From Istiophorus platypterus (taxonomy: Eukaryota > Chordata > Actinopteri > Istiophoriformes > Istiophoridae), in NCBI GenBank assembly GCA_016859345.1, contig CM029121.1:539329-603328 (forward strand): a DNA stretch of 64,000 nucleotides. Direction: 5' to 3'. How positions within the stretch are numbered: the first letter of the stretch is position 1; every line of letters begins with the position of its first letter. The notes beneath the pieces are model-generated. The model searched no databases. It was given only the letters and a program-made list of their open reading frames with translations, and was not told where the DNA came from. Made by a program: the position numbers and the translations under genes. Shown here piece after piece: positions 50,777-62,292 of this stretch.

Positions 50777-50960
50777 AATTACTTCTTATTCCATCAGTAG
50801 AAAAAATACACAAGGAGTCGTTAAAACTAAGCCAAAAAGGCAGCGATTCACTAACTTAAACAGTCAAGGTGTCGAAGACTCCTGAGAAACTTTAGTTGCT
50901 GTGAAACGAAAACCAACACGAGGGCGTGTCTAGCACGCCATAGGCGTGGCTATACTGGCT
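50777..50960 (-). promoter_or_regulatory. Cryptochrome 5'-proximal region with clustered GCGTG cores
   Basis: Immediately upstream of the ATG, three GCGTG/CACGC cores fall within about 28 bp (50924-50928, 50934-50938, 50944-50948). The last two form the inverted repeat CACGCC-ATA-GGCGTG. Such cores can bind KLF/Sp, HIF or AhR-type factors. No canonical CACGTG E-box is seen here. The transcription start is not known from sequence alone. Confidence 0.3.
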
Positions 50961-51930
50961 TTACGGCTCCTGTGGGATGGACCATGAATTTTTTAAACTC
51001 AATGCTTGCAACACCTTGATCAAAATCTCTGCAATGACGAAAATTATCCAATTCATAGAAAGCCCCGGAATTACATTAGTCACTTAGTCAATTACGTTCT
51101 CTAAGGGTAAACTTAGAAAAGCTAGAAATTACACTCCTGAGTGAAAATTGTCAGTGATTGCTTCATTATGCATATGTAGGTCAACACTTTACTTTTGAAA
51201 AAAAAATCATGTATGTAAGTTTTATTTAAAAATCTATGAATGAGCGACCCAGACTATAGAAATAACTTCATGCAATCTCAAACAAATCATATTAACTTCT
51301 ATAATGCTACTTGAGACAAGCCTTTTAGTCTTTCAGCTCTGTAGTTTTTACAAACACATAAAATGCAGGTTGCTTCTCTGTTCCAATTTAATGAAGTAAT
51401 TATCATAATGTATCAATGACATCCACGACTTATTTGCCAAGCAGGAGCAGATATGTTTTAGTTGTTGTTGGTGGAAAAAATTGGCCGGACAGAACATTGC
51501 AAAACATTTTTTCACATTGAACCAGGTTTTGTTGCTGTCAGCTTAGCATACATAGCCATCAATTGACACAGCTTTACGAATATTTAAAAATAAGCTCTTG
51601 AGGCTCATGGATATGTTGTGCTTGTGGCAGGTATGAGATATTTTTGTTTCTTTCAACTTAATGTTCATGTTACTTAATTGCTAAAAGGACTACTATGGTC
51701 TGTGTTTTGCCTCTATCATAACCGGACAAAAATCCTACATTTATCTACTTAATAAACCAAAATGATGTAAGTACATGACTGACTTTTGTGTTTGCAGGAT
51801 GTTACGGATTTCATGTCTGCTGATTAGGAAAACATAACCTGTAGTCCTATAAAAATGGGTAGGATGACATACCCGTCTGTAGCAATTTTGTAATACAATT
51901 TAATAATCAAATTTCTAACCTATATTCTTC
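50961..51930. other. Upstream flank of cryptochrome, nothing recognised
   Basis: AT-rich, non-coding, without recognised repeats. Confidence 0.5.
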
Positions 51931-51933
51931 CAG

Positions 51934-52604
51934 ACTATGAATCAGAAGCTGCTCCTTCAGCAACAACAAGCTTAATGCCACAGCCAACACAGTTGAGTTC
52001 TGACAAGGGCAGCCGCTTCTCTCGTGTGCCCAACCCAAGCTTTAACAAAACTACAGAAATTCTTACTCTATTACTCTATCTTACGCTATTTCAAGTGCCA
52101 GCCCCACCATTTACAGTAGTTCACTAGATGTTTACAGCAGAAGTGCCAACATGGCTGAGAATAATGACTTCCAGAGTGGCTACACCAATTTCTGGGATAG
52201 ATACTATTACAGCCCTGAGGTCAGAGAATATGGGGTTGTTTATGCAGTCTCTCACACTAGTAGGTATGACAGCAGTGCTCCATAGCGGTGGCTATGGAAG
52301 CTCAGTTAGAAGACATGCAGGGGGCAGCTCTTACGGGTTTGTTACAACCCCACAAGATGAGGATTGGAGCTCTAGAACTGCTGCTAACTATGGTGCTGGT
52401 GATGAGAAACCTTAACCAATCTTCAGTGACTTGTCTGATCTGAAGCCAATCTCAGTGAGGAAGAACAGTATTTGCTCAAACCCACTACACCCCGGGAGAG
52501 CCTCTTTCTCTACTCATGCCAATATCCACACACATCAGCATATGTCTAAGCAAAGAGGTTCTTCCGATGCTCCAACCAAAGGTGGCTTCTAAAAGACTAT
52601 TCTG
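51934..52604 (+). pseudogene. Exon-like Tyr/Ser/Gly-rich block, frameshifted
   Basis: A pyrimidine-rich acceptor (TATTCTTCCAG, ending 51933) opens DYESEAAPSATTSLMPQPTQ and continues to VPNPSFN. After a shift comes ASPTIYSSSLDVYSRSANMA, then NNDFQSGYTNFWDRYYYSPE. After a second shift comes GGYGSSVRRHAGGSSYGFVT, then TPQDEDWSSRTAANYGAGDE. After one stop, SDLKPISVRKNSICSNPLHP follows, and a donor-like GTAAGG at 52605. The composition is strikingly protein-like across frames, so this looks like a decayed large exon or retro-copy. I do not recognise the protein. It lies 1.2 kb upstream of the cryptochrome ATG, on the opposite strand. Confidence 0.45.
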
Positions 52605-53245
52605 GTAAGGTGCAAGTCAAAGTCGCTCAATAACAGCTACATTTGCAACATCTACTCTCTCTTGACCTTTGTCTTTGTCTTCCAGGTTTCCATGTTGAGA
52701 TGTCTTATTACCTCCTTGTGATCATGTTAGCCGAATGAAGGGACTCCACTAATGACTGTGCATTTAATTACATTTGTGATTTACTCTCAGTAATATTGTC
52801 TCATGGTAGTGCAGCTTGTCTGTGCTTGCTAATCATGTTGCTGCCGTTGGCATACATGAGGGGGCCTCTGTGTTGGTATTAGACTTCCCTGCTGAGAATT
52901 CGATGTCAGTGTTATAGGTGCAGCTTAGCTGTCCACCTTTGTTCAACACTGCCCAGGTTGCAAATGAGCACTTTTAATCAGTGAAGACAGCAATTTTTTT
53001 AGCCCACTGGGTATTCATTAAAAAATTTCAGTCACCTCCCATTTCTGTGCAAGGAACTTCAAGTTGAATTTTTTTTGATAATTTTTTGATCTTTATTTTC
53101 CATCATTTTTTAGATTGGATGCAAACTCCTGCTGGCATATGCAATAATTCTCTCAATCCGATCCTGAGCCTAGCACAACATTGCTACCTGGCCGGGCTCA
53201 CTGACATCTATGTGTAGAAATTGAAAGGCAGAGAGGGGCTTGCAA
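52605..53245. other. Unassigned non-coding stretch
   Basis: No recognised gene or repeat between the exon-like block and the gypsy debris. Confidence 0.4.
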
Positions 53246-53248
53246 AGA

Positions 53249-54560
53249 CTAACCATAGTCAATGGTCAAGTCAAGAATGGAAAAATATTTTGCCCAGGAC
53301 AATGTGATTAAATATTCTTCCATTCTTGGCAGAGGAAACGCATCTTTGATTGTGATGACATTTACTTTGCAGCAGCCAACAGAGAACCTTAAAGCGCCAT
53401 CTTGCTTCCTCACCAACACAATGATGGATGCCAAGGTACTGGAGTTTGTTGGTTGTGCAATTCCAGCACTTTTTCTGCTCCTCAGTTCACAAGTTGGCAT
53501 CTGAAAGGTCAACTGAGACAGGATTAACAGTTTCTTAAGTTTTATTTGAAACAACCTCTTACAACCTGACTTCTATAGTACCTGAATTGGTCATGGCCAG
53601 CACCATATCACTCTCTGGTTGGATTAGCTGGTTCAGCCTCTGATACTGGTGGAGATGGATTGCAGAGGCAGTAGTGTTTTGAATATAAGGGGCTGCCCAA
53701 TGTCACCACAGCCTGGGCTACTAGAAATGGGGACGCATCTGTCATGGATTCTACTAAGGCAGTTTATGGCCTACCTGCAGGGTCACCTTGAGCAGGTTTT
53801 CCTGTTTTGGCTGGGTGAACATATCTGTTGTGGCTCAAACATAAACAAACATGTCCCCTAGTTATGACAACTTGGCTTTATGTGTTGTAGTGGATTGGCT
53901 TCTATAGTGGCAGTATAGGGGCCTACTATATCTTCTGGGAACAGTTTTACAGCATTCAATCATTTTCATTCTTAGGATCCCAGGAATCTGAGTCAGGCAG
54001 TGGTCCTGTATCATCATTATTCCACAATGTTCCACTTTCACTAGATCCACCAAGATGTCTAACACTGCACAACCCGTATAGGGGGATAGTTCGACCATTA
54101 GCAGTGGTCAGGGTCTACCACATTGATGGGTAAGCTAGCCTGGCCAAATCTTCACGAAGCAATTCGTTTGAAGGTGCTTTCCTTCACACTTTCCGTTATC
54201 ATGACCTATGAGTTAGTGTCCACAAGGCATAGCATAGTTTCACCTGCCATTTTCACTTTAACAACCAGGCATCTCCTGCCAGGTCTTCTCTGGATGGGCC
54301 ATTGCTGGCCATGCTCTCTTGCCCCACTGTCCATCCACTGACAGTGGGTCTCAAAAGTTCAAAGCAAGCTGGGTAGAACTGTGGCTTTGATCCCTTCCCT
54401 GTCGCTGGGGGCAGTGCTGATTAATGGCTGGTGGTTTGACAGTGCATGCAGATAGGGCACCCTTGGCCATAATACCTGCTCAGGCTGTAAACAATGTGTG
54501 GTAGTGGACTGTAGTGAGCTCCTGAAGACTCAGTGAAGAATCAATGACCAATTGTGCAGG
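53249..54560 (-). mobile_element. Ty3/gypsy LTR-retrotransposon gag-pol relic
   Basis: Read on the minus strand, a gag zinc-knuckle-like RYYGQGCPICMHC lies at about 54,460. A pepsin-type protease follows at about 54,240 (LVDTNS where LVDTGS is expected). Then the linker DHCLTQIPGILRMKM appears at about 53,990. The reverse transcriptase start is at about 53,480-53,250 (IIVLVRKQDGALRFSVGC, KDAFPLPRMEEYL, AKYFSILDLTIDYG). The order gag, PR, RT is correct for Ty3/gypsy. The RT breaks off before its YxDD box, no integrase or LTR is recognised, and frames are disrupted. Confidence 0.75.
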
Positions 54561-54631
54561 GTCCTGTCTGCAACTGAAATTTAGGGAGAAAAGAGCCCTT
54601 CAGGTATTTCCCCATATAACTAATTTAAACT

Positions 54632-54792
54632 AACAGTTATGTCTACTTAGTTTTCTTAAGTTAATTTATATATATGAAACGTCATGGCCCTTCTCCTGGC
54701 CTCATCTAAAATCTTGACGAGCCTTTTTGCTTCACCTTCTAAACAACCAACAGTTATGTCTAGTTAGTTTTCTTCAGTTAATATATATATAT
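54632..54792. repeat. Imperfect 117-bp tandem duplication
   Basis: AACAGTTATGTCTACTTAGT at 54632 recurs at 54749 with few differences, extending about 45 bp into TA-rich sequence each time. Confidence 0.75.
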
Positions 54793-54816
54793 GTGTGTAT
54801 TTCATATGTGTATATA

Positions 54817-54880
<64 letters not shown>
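54778..54880. repeat. (TA)n microsatellite at LINE 5' junction
   Basis: TATATGTG-type repeats followed by a pure (TA)n run of about 50 bp that ends exactly where the R4-type LINE coding sequence begins. Confidence 0.9.
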
Positions 54881-54886
<6 letters not shown>

Positions 54887-57365
54887 AAAAAGCTCTCCAT
54901 GCATGAGGCACTCGAAACTGCCAGACAAAGACTAACAGCTCTGGCCACCCGGTTGAGGAAATACACCAAGAAGATAGAGGCCAGGAGAATAAACAAGATG
55001 TTCTCCACTGAACCAGCCAAGGTGTATTCTCAGTGGCAGGGAAACAACAACTGGTCAGACCCACCAAGAGCTGAGACGGGAAAGTACTGGAAGGATATAT
55101 GGGAAAGAGAGGCATCACACAACACCGATGCCCTATGGCTAGCAGACCTAAGAGCTGACCACAGCAACCTCCCAGAGCAAGAACCAGTAACCATCTCAAT
55201 GGCAGACATCCAAGAAAGAGTGTCAAAGATGAAGAGCTGGAGAGCACCGGGGCCCGATATGATCCATGCGTACTGGCTGAAGAAGCTAACTGCACTCCAT
55301 GAACGCCTAGCAGCACAGATGAACCAGCTGCTGAGACAGTCCTAATCCTGAAGGACCCCCAGAAGGGACCCATCCCATCCAACTACTGGCCAATAACCTG
55401 TCTCTGCAGGCCCTGTCAGGCATCATTGCAGCTAAGATGAGTAAGCATGTGGCTAAATACATGAGCGGGGCTCAGAAAGCTATTGGCAGTAACACCAGAG
55501 GAGCCAAGCACCAGCTACTGGTCGATAGAGCAGTCGCCCGAGACTGTAAGAACAGACACACCAACCTGTGCACTGCCTGGATTGACTACAAGAAAGCCTA
55601 TGACTCGATGCCACACAAATGGATACTGGAATGTCTGGAACTGTATAAGATCAACAGGAACCTAAGGGCCTTTGTCCAGAACTCGATGGGAATGTGGAAG
55701 ACAACCCTAGAGGCCAACTAAAAGGTGATTGCCCAAGTCAACATCAAGTGCGGCATATACCTAGGAGATGCACTATCACCACTGCTGTTTTGCATAGGCC
55801 TTAACCCCTTCAGTCAGATCATCACAAAGAGTGGCTATGGGTACCAATTCCGAAGTGGGGCAACAATCAGCCATCTGCTCCACATGGATGACATCAAGCT
55901 GTATGCCAAGAATGAGCAAGAAATCGACTCACTTATCCACACCACCAGGATCTACAGCAATGTCATAGGGATGTCATTCGGATAGGACAAGTGTGGCCAT
56001 ATGGTTTCAAAGAGAGGCAAGATGATCAGAACTGCAGGGGGTTGACCTAGCAGAAGGCAACATAGGTGATATCCAAGACAGCTACAAGTACCTTGGTATC
56101 CCACAGGCTAATGGAAACCATGAGGAGGCCACAAGGAAATCAACCTCAGCCAAATACCTCCAGAGAGTAAGGCAAGTCCTGAAAAGTCAGCTGAATGGTA
56201 AGAACAAGGTCCGAGCCATCAACATGTATGCACTACCAGTCATCAGATACCCCACTGGGATCATAAGCTGGCCAAAGCAGGAGATAGAAGCCACAGATAT
56301 CAAGACAAGAAAGCTCCTCACCATGCACGGAGAGTTTCACCCTAAGTCCAGCACCCTGAGACTGTACACTAAGCGGGAAGAAGGAGGCTGAGGACTAGTG
56401 AACGTCAAGGCCACGGTCCAGGATGAAACATTGAAAATCCAAGAATACATCAAGAAAATGACCCCAAAGGATGAGCTGCTAAGTGAATGTCTTAGACAGC
56501 AGAGACCCAATGAGAGTGCAGAGGAGGAGGAGCAGACAACCTGGAAAGACAAGCCCCTACATGGCATGTACCACCATAAAGTTGAAGAAGAGGCTGACAT
56601 CAAGAAAACCTACTAGTGACTGGAAAACACTGGGCTGACAGACAGCACAGCGGCACTAATCATGGCAGCTCAAGAACAGGCCCTAAGCACAAGGGCCATA
56701 GAGGCCAGGATCTACCAGAGTACATCAGACCCAAGGTGCAGGCTGTGCAAAGGTGCCCCTGAGACAGTCCAGCACATAGTAGCAGGGTGTAAGATGCTAG
56801 CTTGATCAGCTTACATGGAGAGGCACAACCAAGTGGCTGGGATATTATACAGGAACATCTGTAACCAGTATGGAATAGAAGTACCCAAATCCCAATAGGC
56901 CATACCACAGAAGGTGGCTGAGAACAACAAGGCCAAGTTTCTGTGGGACTTCAGCTTCCAGACTGACAAACAGCTCCTGGCTAACCAACCGGACAAAGTG
57001 GTGGTGGACAAAGAGCAGAAGAGAGTATTGGTGATAGATGTGGTGATACCAGCTGACGTCAACATCAGAAAGAAGGAACACGAGAAGGTTGAGAAGTACC
57101 AAGGTTTGAAAGAGCAGCTGGAACTGATGTGGAAGGTTAAGGCTAGCGTGGTCCCTGTGGTAGTGGGAGCAGTGGCAGTAACCCCGAAACTGGGAGAGTG
57201 GCTCCAACAGATCCCAGGAACAACATCTGAAGCCTCAGTCCAGAAGAGCGCAGTCCTAGGAACAGCGAAGATACTGCGCAGAACCCTCAAACTCCAAGGC
57301 CTCTGGTAGAGGACCTGAGCTTGAGGATGACATAGATAACCACCCCACGAGGGTGAGAGGGACAT
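54881..57365 (+). mobile_element. R4/Rex6-type LINE with REL endonuclease, 5'-truncated and decayed
   Basis: The coding order is: N-terminal extension (LSMHEALETARQRLTALATR), RT beginning VSKMKSWRAPGPDMIHAYWL (about 55230), QLLVDRAVARDCKNRHTNLC (about 55520), WIDYKKAYDSMPHKWI, GIYLGDALSPLLFCIGLNP (about 55760), and the catalytic HMDDIKLYAK (about 55890). Then come an intact CCHC finger CRLCKGAPETVQHIVAGC (about 56740) and the restriction-enzyme-like endonuclease (QPDKVVVDK, LVIDVVIPADVNIRKKEHEK at about 56990-57090). It ends LQGLW-stop at 57309 and has a short 3' UTR. Stops or shifts at about 55345, 55720, 55985, 56395, 56615 and 56805 inactivate it. The true N-terminus, with its zinc-finger/Myb DNA-binding part, is missing. 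Confidence 0.88.
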
Positions 57366-57694
57366 AATTTTAATTTTTAGATTAGCTTGCCATTCTCCCA
57401 GGCTCAGGGGAATGACAAGAACACTAGGACTGCTTGAAATGGTTTGGCTAGAGCGACCTGGTGAGGATGTGGCTGTCAGTTGCAGACTCTGCCCAACAAA
57501 ATGATCCCGCCGACAACGTGGACAATTCAACAAGCGTAAAGCCACAGCCTTATACTTTTGAGCAGAGCACCTCAGTAACCCCAAGAGGGGCTTGGAGCTG
57601 TCATTTTTTGCTAGGTACATACTGGGAGAGGAAGCTTTATGTATTAATGTACATTAATGTACTGATGGGTGAGAAATTAATGGAAAAATCAACA
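57366..57694. other. Unassigned flank of the R4-type LINE
   Basis: Possibly more of the host gypsy sequence into which the LINE inserted, but no motif settles this. Confidence 0.3.
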
Positions 57695-58015
57695 TAAAGT
57701 GTCTCGACAAGGTGTTGGGCCATCAAATGTGGCAAGAACAGCTTTAGTGAACAATGGCATTGATTCTACAAGTCTTGTGACCCTCTAAATGAAGGAGGGA
57801 CATCATTCTTCCAAAACATAGTCCCTCATTTGGTGTTTTGATGATGGTGGTTGAGAGTGCTGTCGAACACATCAGTCTAAATCTCCCCTCGGTGTTAATT
57901 CTGGTTGAGATCTGGTGACTGTGAAGGCCATAGCATATGATTCACATCCTTTTCATACTCATCAACCATTCGGTGTATTTTTGCATCCTATGGATGGGGG
58001 CATTGTCATTCTTTT
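57695..58015 (-). mobile_element. Tc1-like transposase C-terminal relic, antisense
   Basis: On the minus strand, about 58,010 reads NDNAPIHRMQKYTEWL and about 57,930 reads NHMLWPSQSPDLN. These are the adjacent D(N)xxH and PSQSPDLN motifs of a DD34E Tc1 transposase. The 3' end runs to about 57,700 (GTCTCGACAAGG). The 5' two thirds are absent. Confidence 0.7.
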
Positions 58016-58940
58016 TCTCCACTCATTTTGTAGGTGTGTCCTTAATTTGTCACCCAAATTCCATAGATCTAACTGCCGAGCCTGCTGCTAAGAAAGCAGG
58101 AAAAAGGACTTTCACATAATTATGGTCTCACCATCTCATCAACTTACTACTGTCATACTAAAATGTGCAAACATATCTGCTACAAAATATTTTAGGAGTT
58201 ATTATTTTCTTTGGCCATGACTGAAAGTGATGAAATGAGACTACCATGAATATTTCTGTTGGATGTGGATAATGCTTTTAGGAAGTAGCGCATAATGTTG
58301 CTGGGGGTTTTAAAAGTTACATCATTGGGGGGGGGGGGGGTGTCCAGTTAAAATTGTACATTATGCTGTTGATAAACTTAGTGATTTTTACGGTGAGTAT
58401 ACTGCTACTGTAGGGGTGTGTAGGGTTGTTGTAGTTGTTTATAGTGCACACCTTGTTAGCAAGTAACCCCCCCCCCATGCACACACACACACAAACACAC
58501 CCATACTGTTGGACAAAACAGTGCATTATGTAATTTAATTTTGAGGACCTGGTGAAATTAAACCTTTTTTGTACAATTCAACTTTATTGTCTATAGCAGT
58601 AGAAGTTTGTCTTTCAAACGTCACCTTGATAGAAAAAAAGCACGATGTGCAGAGAATGCAGTGCTTGAAACTCAAAACTTGAGGAAATCACTAACAATGA
58701 ACTACCAAGCAGAGTATAGGAGATAAATTTTCATTTCAACATGGGAGCAGGGTCCGTAACAAATTTTTAGGGAGTCTGAACAACCGTTCCATTTTCTCCA
58801 ATTTTCCACTGAAGCAAAGAGTAAACATCTGTATAAACATGGGTTTAATCATGCATTAGAGAAATATGGGTGAGTGTGAGCTTAATCTTGGATCTTTGAC
58901 ATTAGAAAAGCAAAGAGAGTATTGACAAGAACCAAAAAAG
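58016..58940. other. Non-coding, with G-run and CA tract
   Basis: A run of about 14 G at 58327-58340 and a C-run/CA tract at 58468-58500. Nothing else is recognised. Confidence 0.5.
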
Positions 58941-58944
58941 AATT

Positions 58945-59075
58945 CACATCTCTCCTGTGTTAGCTTCTCTGCATTTGCTCCCTGTGAAATCCAGAATACA
59001 ATTTAAAATCCTCCTCCTCACCTACAAAGCCCTTAAAGCCCTTAATCCTCCTCTCTCCCCGTGTGCATTAACATC
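58945..59075 (+). mobile_element. L2-type LINE RT C-terminal fragment
   Basis: Translation LASLHLLPVKSRIQFKILLL followed by TYKALKAL matches the conserved thumb segment of L2 reverse transcriptases. The downstream part is shifted (59061-59250). It is a short isolated piece. Confidence 0.75.
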
Positions 59076-59442
59076 TCAAAAATGCTTGTTACAAACTGTG
59101 CTTCCTCTCTCTCCCACAGTTTTGTGCTTTCTTGTCTCTCTCCTGTCTCCGTCTGTTGCGTAGGTTCTTTGTCAGGTTTTTTGCCTCGTGAATTTGTGAG
59201 GCAAAGTAACATGAGGATCAAATTAGGTGATTACAAATGTTATTCAGCATGATCCCAATGTCCACCGTATGGATTTAAAGTCTTGAGCATGTTTTTTTAC
59301 GTGTGACATATTAACCTCAGATTTTACTGGTCACAAATTAAAAAACTCTGCCCTCCTATTCCTCATGCATCAATTGTTCCTCCCTTGCACCATCTTGCAA
59401 ACAGGCTCCTAACAATAATACTAGTGATGCTGATGTATTAAA

Positions 59443-59501
59443 GTCTATGAGGGTTCAATCCTTAGGATACCCTAAGTCCTAAGGACTGAACCCTCATAGA
59501 C
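59443..59501. repeat. 26-bp inverted repeat with 7-nt loop
   Basis: The arm at 59443-59468 (starting GTCTATGAGGGTTCAATCC) and the arm at 59476-59501 are complementary at 24 of 26 positions. The spacer is ACCCTAA. This is the strongest isolated hairpin in the window. It could be a tiny palindromic element, a miRNA-like precursor or a cruciform. Confidence 0.9.
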
Positions 59502-59519
59502 AATAAACAATATTGCTAC

Positions 59520-60140
59520 AATAAACATCTTTAAACTACTTAAAAGGTTGGTTTTCAGGAAATCTGATTTTATTGAGGCTTGGAACAACTGTATCTGTAA
59601 GTCATGCCTGCTATGTGAAGAAAAAAAAACTCTTGAATTTCCAAGATTTCTTAGTTATTCTGTCTTGTCTGTAAAAGCTCCCAGTAACTAAATTCAAATG
59701 CAAACACAAATACTAATGAGATTAGACTAGATTCCTGGTAAAGGTTGAATATTTGACTAGTTATCCAGTAGATTAGATATCAAAGGTATCCCAAAGATGA
59801 CTTAACCTTCTATCTGGAAATTTATTGTAGAGAACAAGAGGTTATGTTGATGCCAATATTTTTCAGACAAGTTGTCAAACCATGTAGCCTCAGATGGGGC
59901 AAAACACTGGTTCTGGTGTAGCTTTGCTATAGCAAAGGTTCATCTTAAAAGGCTTGCATAGCAGAATGCATCAGATCCTGTGGGTCTTACCAAGCAGGGG
60001 TCATGGGTTTCCTAACCTGAATAAGGTGAATGCATTCCTTTCTCCCCTGCCTAACGGCATCTGAACAGCTTAGTCTGGATGTAAGGACTAGCTGATCATA
60101 GGAGAACCCTCTCAGGAAATGTTTTGACAAAATCCACTCA
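59520..60140. other. Intergenic, nothing recognised
   Basis: AT-rich; no coding or repeat signal that I can name. Confidence 0.45.
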
Positions 60141-60141
60141 C

Positions 60142-60818
60142 TGAGCCCTTTATTAGGAGCATCCATACACCTGCTTAATTTATACAAATCTCTAGTCAGA
60201 CACCCATGTGGAGGCAGTGCAATGCATAAAATCATGCAGATGCTCAGGTAATGTTCACATCAAATACCAGAATTGGAGAAGGGGGATCTCACTGACCATG
60301 GCATGACTACTGGTGCGAGAAGTGCTGGTTTGTATATTTCTGACACTGCTGATCTCCTGGAATTTTCACACACAGCCCTCTAGAATTTATTCAAAAATAG
60401 ATGCAAAAAATGGCCAGTAAGTGGTAGTTCAGTGCACAGAAATGCACTGATCAGAGGAAAATCTCTAGAGCAGCAAGCTGACGGACTATCATAATGGATA
60501 ACCTTTACACCTGTGGTGACCAGAGAAGCATCTCAGAAGTCATCCCTGCCAATCTTGTCAGACAGAAATCCAAAGATTCAGTTGACACAAGCTCAAAAAC
60601 TGGAATGGGAAACCATAGCCTGGTCGGAATCTAAATTTCTGAGGTACACATATGGTAGGATCAGAATACGGTGAATATAAGAATGGCATGAGTTGTGTCA
60701 GTAGTCCAATAGTCCAGAAGTCACTGGTGCAATGATGTGGGGAATGTTTTCTTGGCATACTTTGGGGCATTTAATACCAATCAATCATTGTTTGATTGCT
60801 ACACCCTTAGCATCTCAA
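60142..60818 (+). mobile_element. Tc1-like relic (TTTATTAGGTAC family), second copy
   Basis: Starts CTGAGCCCTTTATTAGGAGC and follows the same path as 14402-14872: GTGCAATGCATAAAATCATG, GACACTGCTGATCTCCTGG, then the transposase mid-region CATAGCCTGGTCGGAATC and ATGATGTGGGGAATGTTTTC. It stops before the 3' end. It is eroded, but retains interior sequence that the first copy has lost. Confidence 0.7.
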
Positions 60819-60829
60819 GGGCGGAACCT

Positions 60830-62290
60830 CACTATTTGGTGATGTCAATGGGTTCCAGACCTCAGGCAGTTACTGACTTCAAAGGATTTTCATCCAAATA
60901 TTAAAAAAAAAAAAAATCATAATTATGTTGGTGTATCCATTTGCTTTTTTATCCCCTGAAAATGAGGGGCTGTATTTAAAAAAAGACTGTAATTCCTAAA
61001 CAGTTAATATGATATTTTTGTTAAACTCCTTGAATTAAAGTAGAAAGTCTACACTCCCCCCTCTGACACCATCATGACTATCATTCATTTCACCTGCACC
61101 AGTATATTGAAGACTGGCATTGCATTATTTTCACTCTTCTGCTCTGCACAAGGAGTGGGAAGTAACCAAATTATTGATCCTTTTGCATTTTTGAGTTATC
61201 CTCCATTTTAAGGTATACCTAAATTCAAGTTAAGTTACTTAGAAGATGAAGTCTGGCATCATAAATTTTGACACTATTCTCTAAAAGATCAAAAATGCCA
61301 GCCATGAACTTCCTTTAATCATCTTTTGGTGTTTCAGGTTGACGGTGAAGGTTTTGATGTAATCAGATAGTGGTCCTCATGTGTTCCAATGCTTAGTTCT
61401 GTTACTTCATTATGTTTTTGTCATATTAAACAATTTAAAAGTCAAGGGATGGAAGTAAACCTCTGTAGCCTCAATCCTCAGGGATCTCCCCTCTAATCTG
61501 AATAACTGCCCTGGAGGATATAACCACCCAGAGGCTCTGGCCCAGGTATCCCCAGCAACAACAAACTACATTGTGGTAGACCAAGTGCTGGTTAGGTTTA
61601 TCTCTGTGTTTATCTAAAAGTAGAGGTGGTTGCATACATTTGATAAAGGGGAAAAATAATTACTAAGGTTATTAATGTACATCCTGCTTATTCTCTCTTA
61701 CTACAACTGACCTGTTCAAGACTTGCTCTTGCATGTCCTCAAATAGCAAATAATTGCACAAATATGGCATGGAGTACTTGCAGCACATATGGGTTAGGAG
61801 CCCCTGCTTCAAAGCCTTGATAAGCAGCTCACCCCTCCGATTTGGTCAGGACTGTGTGCAATCTTTAACAACATGGGAGGAATTATTTTGTTTTATTATC
61901 TGATGTGAACAATGGGCTGGCATGAGGAGAAGCGGAGAGAGGTTTCCTGTGGTGCGCTGCTTTGGTAAACACAGTGAGCTGAAGATCATTGGTCGTTCCT
62001 TTGTTCCACTTATAGAGTTAGCCAATTAATGCTAACTCTGTTTCATGGCTCCATTTGCTTGAAAAATCAGCTAGAGGACTTGTGTTGTAGCCACTAGAAC
62101 TAAATTAAAGTTTTTCACGATTGATTTGCTCTTATACAGGCTCTCTGTTGCTGCTGTTGAGAAAGAGTTAAGTACAGCAGTCTGCTACGAGCAGGCCTGC
62201 AGAGAAAAGAGCTGTGAAGATAGGAGCTGTTGCTGCCCCTGTGGGAGCAGTGAAGAGAAAAAAGAGTGAGGAATGGGAACACAGGAGCTT
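60830..62290. other. Intergenic, nothing recognised
   Basis: AT-rich with an A-run at 60901-60915. No gene was seen. Confidence 0.45.
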
Positions 62291-62292
62291 TG

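Noticed and set aside
54774..55382. 202-codon minus-strand frame
   Set aside because: It is antisense to the R4-type LINE coding sequence, plus TA repeat.
56811..57620. 269-codon minus-strand frame, the longest single frame in the window
   Set aside because: Most of it is antisense to the LINE endonuclease region and shows no known motif.
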